This document shows positions 56,071 to 64,000 of a stretch of DNA of 64,000 nucleotides, piece after piece (positions within the stretch are counted from its first letter, which is position 1; each line of letters opens with the position of its first letter). A model generated the notes under the pieces. It was not told where the DNA came from and searched no databases. It worked only from the letters and a program-made list of their open reading frames with translations. The translations under genes and the position numbers were made by a program. The stretch is from assembly GCA_947579665.1 (NCBI GenBank), contig OX388350.1:38597393-38661392 (forward strand), in the 5' to 3' direction. The stretch is from Sympetrum striolatum. Lineage: Eukaryota; Arthropoda; Insecta; Odonata; Libellulidae.

Positions 56071-57231
56071 GGGGGCGTCCATTAATTACGTGAGGCGTGT
56101 AGGGGGGCGGGGGGGTTAAGCCCAATCTCACTCACTCTCACGTGGGGGAGAGGGGGGGGTTCTCGCATAGATTAATAATAATAATAAATGTATTTTATTA
56201 TGCCCTGTGGCAAGCCACCTAAGGGCAACAGTAAGTGACAGTACGAAAAATCGTAGAAGTCGAAAATCTGTGAATTACTACATTCAACATTTTAGATTAG
56301 ACATATAAATAAAAAAAAAGAATAATTACAAAATCATAATAGTAAAAAACAAATAAATAACAAAATATTCAACACTTAAGATTAAACAAATAATCAAATA
56401 ATAGAATTTTAAACCTATTCATATTTGTTGCATTACGGATTACTACTGGTAGGGAATTCCAGAAATTGATGGCAGATACTGTGAAGGATTTGTGGAATGT
56501 GGTAGTTCTATGAGATGGAATGTAAAAAGTACGGAAATTTTGCCTCAAATCAGGACGAGATTAGTGAGAAGGAGGGAAAGTGAAATCATTAAGTAAATAC
56601 AAAGGCTTTTTATTATTCGTAATAGTAAACAAAAAAGTCCGGTAAAATATTTCCTTCTTCTTGAAGCTGTCAGCCAGCATAAATTTTGTAGACAAGGGCT
56701 AATATTCTCGTGCCTCTTAACATCGCAAACATATCTAACACAGTTATTAATTAATCGTTGTGTTTGAGTATCCAGTTTGACGGTGAGATCATTGTAGGCC
56801 GTGCAACAGTAATCTATAAGATTACGTAATTGTTTATCCGCAAGAAACAGTGTAGAATTATGAGATAACTGGGTTAAATTGAGTCCCCATGGACTGAATC
56901 AGAATGAATATTCTTTCACCAATTTTAGAAGTTCTCATTCAAGTATTTTATTGTTCGATTTTTTCATTGTGATTTTAGACTAAGATCTCAGTTGTCTTAA
57001 ATACTAGTCTTAACTAGTCCTAAATAAAAATAATTAAATAAATTACGTTTTTTTAATAAATCCGATACAATGAAGCATAGATTAACATATTTACACTGAA
57101 TACACGCATTTTGAACAATCTCACGTGAGATTAGAGGATGGGGTCGAGCCAAATCTCACGATATCTCACTAGGGGGGAGGGAGGGGTAAAAAAATCGCAA
57201 AAATCACCTCACGTAATTAATGGGTGCCCCC
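56071..57231. mobile_element. TIR-bounded DNA element (1.16 kb including a nested insertion)
   Basis: The left end gggggcgtccattaattacg-tgagg (56071-56095) and the right end, read inverted (gggggcacccattaattacg-tgagg, 57207-57231), match over 25 bp with two differences. Subterminal regions share 'tctcacgtg' and long G-runs. 'ata' lies directly outside both ends and may be a 3-bp target duplication. No transposase frame remains: without the nested LINE piece the element is only about 0.4 kb, so it is a non-autonomous element. The superfamily is not assigned from these features alone. Confidence 0.8.
56168..56910 (-). pseudogene. LINE ORF2 C-terminal remnant nested in the TIR element (minus strand)
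   Basis: On the minus strand one frame reads LTQLSHNSTLFLADKQLRNL and IDYCCTAYNDLTVKLDTQTQ, then CVRYVCDVKRHENISPCLQN and LCWLTASRRRKYFTGLFCLL (about 56880 to 56625). After a frame change it reads QNFRTFYIPSHRTTTFHKSF and TVSAINFWNSLP (about 56530 to 56449), then NRFKILLFDYLF. This order of motifs (LQ-L-WL, R-R--Y, F-R-P-HRT--FHKSF-VSAI-FWNSLP) is the C-terminal end of CR1/L2/Jockey-type non-LTR retrotransposons. The 3' end is the (tta)n-type run at 56172-56190. The 5' truncation is near 56900. At least one frameshift and stops in the middle make it inactive. It is unrelated in motif to the 12-kb remnant. Confidence 0.85.
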
Positions 57232-57789
57232 ATAGTAAATAAATATACAAATAAAAATAAATTGTGTAGGCCTAGAAATCACAGTCGTTAGCAGAAGAGT
57301 CAATTCCCATGGATTTTCATAAATTTAACGGCATAAACAGCAGATTCTTATAATTGTAGAGAAATTGAGACAGAATATCATACGTCGAATTCTAATTCAT
57401 GTTTATATAAGTGTGTATGTGAGTATTCACGAAAACGTTTGCTAGCCGTAATGCGTTATTAAAATCGTCAGCTGTAACTGAAAAAATTCAAAGTTACTTA
57501 TAAAATTGAAAGTCATTATAAAATCTTCGAAAAACAACTTTAAAGGGTCTCTCATTAATCATGGCATCTAACTCATCATATAACATACTCCATATAAAAA
57601 ATAACGTGCGTGTATCTACGAAATCATTCGTTGTTTTTATCCTAAACCAAAATCGTTAGCCGTAATCGAAAAAAATAGAGATAGCATCCTCAAAAAACTA
57701 ATCTGCATGATCTTCCATTATACGTGGTATACATAAACCATATTCAATTATAGTAATCACATGTCCTATCATACATGAGTATAAACTGT
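57232..57789. other. AT-rich non-coding DNA
   Basis: The phrase 'aaaatcgtcagctgtaactg' (57462) recurs loosely as 'aaaatcgttagccgtaatcg' (57650), about 188 bp apart, hinting at a diverged tandem duplication. No gene. Confidence 0.4.
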
Positions 57790-57832
57790 AAAGAAAGAAA
57801 TATTGGAACACGATTGTTAATGAATTTGAAAT

Positions 57833-57997
57833 TTAAAATCTCCGAAAGCCGTCTTTGTCGGCGTTCCTCCTCTTACTTACCGGTACTCAGAGAAAGCAAG
57901 AAAGGAATGCCGCAATAGTGCATTCCTTTCTTGCTTTCTACGACTACCGGGAAGTAGGAGGAGGAACGCCGACAAAGACGGCTTTCGGAGATTTTAA
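57833..57997. repeat. Long near-perfect hairpin, 78-bp arms, 9-nt loop
   Basis: Left arm 57833-57910 and right arm 57920-57997 are inverted copies with few mismatches (roughly 90% or better). The outer 'aatctccgaaagccgtcttt' and 'gtcggcgttcctcctc' are identical. The inner 'agaaagcaagaaaggaatgc' is also identical, with a more variable middle ('tacttaccggtactcag' against 'tacttcccggtagtcgt'). The loop is cgcaatagt. The 67-codon frame 57855-58058 just reads through it. It may be a foldback MITE or, if transcribed, a hairpin RNA precursor. A related half-copy with the same left flank lies at 60031-60115. Confidence 0.85.
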
Positions 57998-58350
57998 ACC
58001 ACTAATAATGTGTATAAACAACTGCGTATTTTTTATAATTCAGATTATTTCACTATAGTGGTGTTTGTTGAATTTTATTCGTATATCAATCATTCCCTTT
58101 CACTATTTTAGAAATTTGGGAAAGATATTTTAGTTTTCCAATATTGAAGGATATGCTGACAATCAATGAAAGGAATTGTGATTTATATTTCATCACTTGG
58201 CCTTTCCGTGTTTCTCTATATAGGTATCTATCTCATAGGGCAAAACATTGACTTTTTTCTTCCTATACTCCAAGGTATTTCTTACTGAAAATTGCAGACG
58301 TAGACCAAGTAAATATACACAACGTTAGTAATACTGCAATGACTGAATAT
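57998..58350. other. AT-rich spacer
   Basis: Nothing recognised. Confidence 0.5.
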
Positions 58351-58738
58351 CCAAGAGCATAGTCTGTTTACTATTACATTAATTTTTTTAATCATTTCAT
58401 GGATAGATACTTTCTTCACCACCACTTTCTTATTTGCTGAATTATGTACGAATAGCAATCCATCGCTTCGACTATTTTACCAAGAGTATAGTCTTTCAAC
58501 TATTGAATTTATATTTTGTAACCATTTCAAGGACACATAATTGTCACCACTATCCTATTTGCTGAACTACATACGAATATGAATCCATCCCGTCGACTAT
58601 TTTACCAAGGGTGTAGTCTCTTTCCTATTGAATTAATTTTTTAGCCATTTCATGGACACATCATTCTCACGAATTTCCTATTTATTGAATTATATGTATA
58701 TATACGAAAATCAATCCATCCCGTCGACTATTTTACGG
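58351..58738. repeat. Tandem repeat, three units of about 127 bp
   Basis: The landmark tagtct occurs at 58360, 58489 and 58614 (129 and 125 bp). Each unit: 'ccaag-g--tagtct', 'ctattgaattaattttt', 'accatttcatggacacat', 'cctatttgctgaa', 'acgaatatgaatccatcccg' and 'tcgactattttac'. Similarity about 80%, making it the best-conserved of the 110-180-bp arrays here. Confidence 0.8.
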
Positions 58739-59240
58739 GTGGCATTCTAATATTCCGTCGAAAATTCGTTTCCCTAAACGCGTAGCCATTTCTACAGGAA
58801 AACATAAACCTTTTTTATCGTATTGAAAAAATCGTGCGAAATATTTCCTGGACCTTTCCAAAGATAATCATCTCCCCCAATATCTTCCCGTCGTTTTCGG
58901 AGAACTCGTAACTTAAATCGGCAAAGATAAACTAATATCTCTAATCCTGCATACCTCTTATCTAATATGCGGGCTTATTATTTCAAGACCGGTCCTCTCG
59001 GAGTCACTTAGGCGCAATCTCGAATGAGAATCGGGAACTTCGTGGAAAATAAATTGAAACCGAGAGGAGAATCGATTGGGGCCTCCGAAATGAAAACTTA
59101 TCGATGTTTGCATCTTAGATAAAGGGGCGGAAAACGGGTATCGGGGAAAAGAAAAGAAATTCGGGATTTAAAAGGACCCGCTCCTTCGAATCTGAATCGG
59201 TGCTCGAATTTGAAAAGGAGGCATAAGATTTTCCTTTAAC
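58739..59240. other. CpG-rich island, non-coding
   Basis: CpG-rich block directly after the 127-bp array; no frame of 60 codons or more. Words such as 'cgttttcggagaactcgtaa' and 'ggtcctctcggagtcac' resemble the other islands in style only. Confidence 0.4.
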
Positions 59241-59369
59241 GCTATCTCGCAGAATACAGAAGATTGCGTTTGAATGATACCTTATTTTAAGAAATCATAA
59301 TGATGTAAAAACATAGAAATGCAAGGTAATTACAAAAGAAAATATATCTTTCCAGGTGGATTGCATGGA

Positions 59370-59830
59370 GGAATAGTTCTCGAGACTCCAACAGGGTAGC
59401 GTTTTTTTATTATTATTTATTTCGTTGGCTCGAGGATAAGAGAGACTCGTTCAAAGAACAAGACAACAACAACTTTATTTTATAAACTCAAATAGAATGA
59501 AGAAACTAAATGGCAAATTACTGCGCGTTAACATCGATTTAATTTCGCGTTCCTTCTCCCTTTTCCCTCCGTCAACAACTCCGTCGCGAACACAAACTCT
59601 ATTGTGTCAACAACTCCTTAACAATGAAACCAGCCCCCAGTTTCCAGCTTCGTAACATTATTATTAAATTTAAGTTAAGGAATTTGTCTGGTCCCAAAGA
59701 AAAACGGAGTTGAAAAAGTCCCACGAGACTTCTTTCCTTGAATTTGTCTTGAAGATGGTCGCCGAGTATGCGGCCGAAACGTCGACGGTATAGATAGCTG
59801 CTACCCTGTTGGAGTCCCGAAAACTATTCC
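59370..59830. mobile_element. Penelope-like element termini in inverted arrangement
   Basis: A 31-bp inverted repeat, ggaatagttctcgagactcc-aacagggtagc (59370-59400) against 59800-59830, has three mismatches. Just inside the right arm, 59748-59787 reads cttgaagat-ggtcgc-cgagtat-gcggcc-gaaac-gtcgacgg. This is a six-pair stem between a CUGANGA-like and a GAAAC motif, the arrangement of hammerhead-type termini of Penelope-like retroelements. The first core base is changed (uugaaga), so activity is doubtful. The 430 bp between the arms hold no coding region; the 60-codon minus frame 59670-59852 only reads through the terminus. Confidence 0.6.
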
Positions 59831-60030
59831 TACAAAGGTGAATACAGTTCACTATACGGTTCAGGCTCTGAATTTGTATTAAACATACATAACGGTAAAA
59901 TTAATTAAATTTGAGGTTCATCACAGCTTAACAAAGAAGGACCATGTTAGTGCTCGGCCATAATTGGTCATAATGCTACGACAAATAAAAAATCCTACTT
60001 ATAAGCCGTCTTGACTGCTTTATCTTCGTT
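59831..60030. other. Unassigned AT-rich DNA
   Basis: Nothing recognised. Confidence 0.4.
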
Positions 60031-60120
60031 AGGAAATAAATTGGAACACTACTGTTAATGAATAAGAGATTAAAAATCCTTCCAATCTCTTCTTTGCTAG
60101 CGTTCCGGACCTGCGTTGCC
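60031..60120 (+). repeat. Half-copy related to the 57.8-kb hairpin
   Basis: 'gaaataaattggaacactac', 'tgttaatgaat' and 'ttaaaaatc' followed by 'gctagcgttccggacctgcg' parallels 57795-57885 ('gaaatattggaacacgattg', 'ttaatgaat', 'ttaaaatc', 'gtcggcgttcctcctc'). No inverted partner follows within 200 bp. The shared left flank means the repeat unit begins at least 40 bp outside the hairpin. Confidence 0.6.
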
Positions 60121-60324
60121 ACCAATTATAAAAACAACGGAAATTCCTGAATAACCAGATTACCATTTTGTATGTCATTGGAAAAATTAATTATTATAAA
60201 TTATTATTACATAAACGTTATATATTTATGTATTCGTGAGTACCACAACTAGGCGCCAGGTCAGGTGGTAGTCATTCAGTAGTTATAACCTTCTAAGAAT
60301 CAGCAAATGTACATTTCGATAGCC

Positions 60325-60410
60325 TATCTATCATCAGTGGTGCAAAAAAGGAAGCCGCCTGGCAATTGAAGGATCTGGGTTTGAATCCATATTTTGCACT
60401 TAATTAAGCC
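60325..60410 (+). mobile_element. Possible decayed tRNA-type SINE, different family
   Basis: 'aaggatctgggtttgaatcc' (60378-60397) resembles a box B with its preceding variable region. 'tggtgcaaaa' and 'ttttgcact' on either side could be paired ends. No convincing box A or 3' tail. It differs from the ggctccc family. Confidence 0.3.
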
Positions 60411-61419
60411 TCACCTCGAGCATATATGTAGCGTATGGGATCTTGCTGAAAAGTGCTGCATTTAAAATTAGAACAGTACAACGAAAGAGCGTCACTTGGA
60501 TGCCTCCGGACTCTGAATAGGAATCTTTTGAAGATGAGAGGTATAATTAAAGGCTTGATAAACTTAATAGAATCAGAGAGAGTACGTTCTCAGAGGATGC
60601 AGCCAATATTATGCGTCTTTTCTGTTATATAGGCTGTTCAGACACCGGGAGGAAGATAATGGAATGAGATGTTAGAATAAGTCGCTACAAAAATTATTTT
60701 TACGAAAGAGCCGCATTTGTAATAAAATAAAAATATAGTCATTGCGTATGCATACTAGCAATACACCCCCTGATTCACGCTTTCAGGCAATGCGAGATGT
60801 CTAGTATATGCAGATGCAAGAATGTTTCCATATCCGTTATCTCTAGTCAATTCTTTATTTATTATCTATTCATTTAATTACTCAAGTTATAAACCTTTAA
60901 TGCTTTAAAATAATTTCCATTATTGCTTATTGCTTATTATTGTATTACTTTTGTTTAATTGCCTATAAAAATTAATAATTATGTAATTATAATGATAAAA
61001 ATTTATTTTCGCCACTTATAGTTTACAATTTTGAGAACCTGCCAACAAACCTAAGATTTGGCAGGACCCTTATGATGTAACTTTTATTTTTTTTTCTTCT
61101 TTTTCTTTTGACATTATGTACTGGTATGTACTGTTTTTTTGTAAACAAATCACTGGCATATATTTCTGTTATTCCTGCATAATTTTTGCATTCTGTAATT
61201 TTTATCATTGAATAAATTATATTTTTTCTTCTCTAAAAAATATTAATACCATTTATAAGAAAAATAACCCCAAAGTAAAAGTAAATGGAATTCTTTTAAA
61301 AATACTTCAAAATTTATTACATTGAAGCAAATTTTAGCATCAAGTAATTTTACGCCATCTTTACGACGATGAATAAGTGAAAATCCCGCTTATTGTGGAC
61401 ATCACAATATTTAAAACGT
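60411..61419. other. AT-rich non-coding DNA
   Basis: Nothing recognised; a (tta)-rich stretch at 60900-60970. Confidence 0.5.
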
Positions 61420-61725
61420 GTCTTGGCTCCAATTTTGCCGCAGCATTCCTACCGCGTCACTCAGAACTCGCAAGTTGATTACCCAGCGCAACTTCAAGCC
61501 ACAAAGAAAGCTGCTCCGGAATGAATTTCCAAAACCCTCCAAACGAACTTACCCTCCGCCTCTCACTTTTAAACGTGATTAAGAGAGCCCGCGGGCGGGT
61601 CGCGGGGACGTATACTCGGGGAGAGAAAAAGCACTCTTAGTTAAGGGAGCGAGGTTCGACGTTATCCACAGAACGCGACTATATGGGACACATTTTTAAA
61701 ACCCGCTAAACATTAGTAATGGCGA
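61420..61725. other. CpG-rich island, non-coding
   Basis: Short island ('agcccgcgggcgggtcgcgg', 'ggacgtatactcggggaga') without an open frame of useful length. The last clear island in the window. Confidence 0.4.
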
Positions 61726-64000
61726 GTGAAATTGGGACAGGGGGCGGCAGAGCACTTAAGAAGATTAATCGAGGGTGGAATAGGCATAGAAGAAAGAGCC
61801 CTCGTCCCGGTGTTGCGTAATGTTTATGGCATAGAATCCGGTGACGAAAAAGGAGGAGAAAAAGCTTAAATGAAGCCATATTAGGGTGTAGATTACATAT
61901 GGGTCGCCCCATACCTTGGGTATAAATAGCTCAAGTTTTGGCTGAAAACTAATGATCTCACAACTCAGAATCAGCGTCTTCACGTTCTCATTCACTGAAA
62001 TGCGGTAATTTCTTAGTAGGCAATCCTGTGTGATATTTAATGTATGTATCTCAATCATAATAATGTGCATAATTTATATATAAATATATTCTTATTAAAA
62101 AGGAATAGGCAGGAGCTAAAAATAGTTATCTGACTGGGACTAGTACCCTAGTATTTCTGATAACAATATAAATTGTATAAACACTTGTTTAATGATATAA
62201 CTACAGATATTTGTAAACTTCACTAGATACCACCTTTATACATATCGTATATTTCTTAATTCAGGCAAAACTGTTATGATAAAATATGATTTTTTGATAA
62301 ATTGCAATGCCTGGGAGTTTTATTAGATATAGTATATTACTATAATCTATGTATGGTATATTGGAATATCATAAGTATAGTTCAAGAGAGACGGTACCGT
62401 ATTACCCTAAGTATAAGACGCACTTTGTTTCGAAAAATAAGGGGTCTACAAACATTTCGTAATATACAATTGTAGCAGATTTCGTCCAAGGAACTACTCC
62501 AACTACAACGCATGTACACAGATCAATACGCTACAAACTTTCTAATAATTTCTGCGCTCGTTTTTGGAGCTTGTTAAATTAAGTTTACATTTTTATATGT
62601 GGGGTATTTTTTCAAATTTTGGGTTATAGAATAGAGTTTTGATTGAACAATAAATCAGGAAGATAGGAGATCCAGATATCTACAAAGGATAGATAGCATA
62701 TCAAATAATGGAGGGTAACATAAAAGATAAAGTTGTAAGAAAAGATTAAATTTGCTGGACACTATAAAAGGGCTTAGTTTTCAAAAGGTAAAGGGAATGA
62801 AGAGAACAATTTTAGATCTTATTATGATTAGTATTATCTAAGAAGAAGGTCCATTTCGACTCCTACTACTACTATGACTATATATCTACATATTAAGAGA
62901 ATATTTTCTTCAATAACAAGGTCAAGGAGATGAATTCCACTGCCTATCCTCGAACACCTATTATTGGTATTAGAAGCCAAATAAATGAAGAATAAAAATT
63001 CCACGTATCCACAAACGCCATTATACTTCAGTCCCTAATGGTGAGTGTGATAATTTTCTTTCCCAAGAAACCATTTTATTGATTTGCAAAGGAATTCAAA
63101 GGATTTGCGGAGTCAATAACATTATTGAACGATTTAACAAATACTGAATTTATGAGAAACACAATTGCTATGAAAAAGGAAACAGGACCCCGTTGAAACT
63201 GAATTAGATATTTAAAGTACTTCTTACGTCGTTATGTAAGTGGTCGAGAAGCTACGCTGTGACCAATTCAGGTACCCAAATACCTCTGAAAAATCACCTA
63301 TCGGAAAGGAGATTTTCCAGCATTAAGAGCATTTTAATTTTCTATAAAATGTATATGATTGCACTTTAAATTTTAATGTTTTTTATTCATACTACATTAT
63401 ACTTTTATAGTATTCTTTTTCAAGCTCATATGCATACTTAATGTACCGTTATTTTTGGGAAAAAGAAGGAAAGAAAATTTAAACTTCAAACAATGGTACT
63501 CAACAGGAAATTCTAAACAGTAGCATGATAGCATGTACGGAAACAATGTAATTTTCATCTGCTCTAATAGTTAGCTATATAATGGAGCTATTTGCATATA
63601 AATGACGCTCTTACTCGTACTAAACTCATCATGATAAGTAAAGATAAGCAGACATTTCATTTCGATCCACACGCACAAAGAGATTTACACTTTAGTGGAA
63701 GCATCACGCGATTGTACAAGAATGAATGAAGAGATTCCTAATAAAGATATTTCTAAAAGCAAACAATAGTGAAAAATCTTGGCTTCATTCTCTCCTCATA
63801 AAAAGCAACGAAGCTTATATACGTCCTTAAATTATCTAAAAGAATTGCTACCGAGATAGTTGAGTTTTTTTTCATGCGGAAATTCATTATATTGTAAGAA
63901 AAGGTTAACGTAACAAAGGGAAGAAAAATACGGAGATCAGCTGGGTATGGATGAATTAAGAGAGTTGCATAGAAGAAGGGAAATGTAAGGAAAAATATTT
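61726..64000. other. AT-rich non-coding DNA
   Basis: Minus frames at 61706-61912 and 61765-62070 overlap and are hydrophobic without a recognised domain. Beyond 62100 no feature could be supported. The last 100 bp are purine-rich and could start another retroelement remnant, but too little is in view. Confidence 0.45.

Noticed and set aside
1..64000. CRISPR arrays, operons, or a bacterial or viral gene cluster
   Set aside because: There is no regular repeat-spacer structure and no contiguous long frames anywhere. The repeats present are degenerate animal-type elements.

Overview
This window is non-coding animal nuclear DNA, most likely from an arthropod. It is AT-rich throughout, by eye about two thirds A+T. 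It has no run of long open frames, no operon-like spacing and no rRNA or protein gene that I can recognise. Every open frame is short (214 codons at most), unlike any family I know, and usually sits where base composition alone would produce it. What can be identified is a dense set of decayed mobile elements. These are pieces of non-LTR retrotransposon reverse transcriptase, a tRNA-headed SINE family, an insect-style hAT miniature element, Penelope-like termini and several inverted-repeat (foldback/MITE-like) elements. The organism call is an inference from this mix and is not proven.

Layout. 0-13 kb: diverged repeats at the left edge, a C-rich island at 3.6-5.1 kb, two SINEs (8.3 and 10.4 kb), a T-rich tandem array running into a retroelement 3' tail (10.5-11.1 kb), and a decayed reverse transcriptase with a visible YADD motif (11.9-12.6 kb). 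13-25 kb: CpG-rich islands, a G-rich minisatellite, further 3' tails, a Penelope-like inverted repeat (17.3 kb) and a SINE with a perfect target-site duplication (24.7 kb). 25-38 kb: a phased array of about 175-bp units (26.1-27.2 kb), a tandemly duplicated tail (28.1-28.5 kb), foldback repeats (33.6 kb) and four SINE loci between 35.6 and 44.3 kb. 38-50 kb: two pairs of old segmental duplications, a long-TIR miniature element (41.0-41.45 kb), a 131-bp array, a second reverse transcriptase fragment on the minus strand (43.3-43.5 kb) and a 307-bp hAT element with an 8-bp target duplication (47.0 kb). 50-64 kb: a 181-bp tandem duplication, another 3' tail (55.2-55.6 kb), a 1.16-kb TIR element carrying a nested antisense LINE 3' end (56.1-57.2 kb), a 165-bp near-perfect hairpin (57.8 kb), a 127-bp array and a second Penelope-like pair (59.4-59.8 kb).

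Two patterns cross the whole window. First, a retroelement 3' tail ends in a small stem-loop followed by AATAAA. It occurs at eight loci, all on the plus strand, and the stem has different but still complementary bases in two subfamilies. Second, CpG-rich islands of about 0.3-1.5 kb recur every few kilobases without usable coding frames. Together these fit a long intron or gene-poor region. If it is an intron, the strand bias of the poly(A)-signal tails would favour a host gene on the minus strand. I found no candidate multi-gene system.
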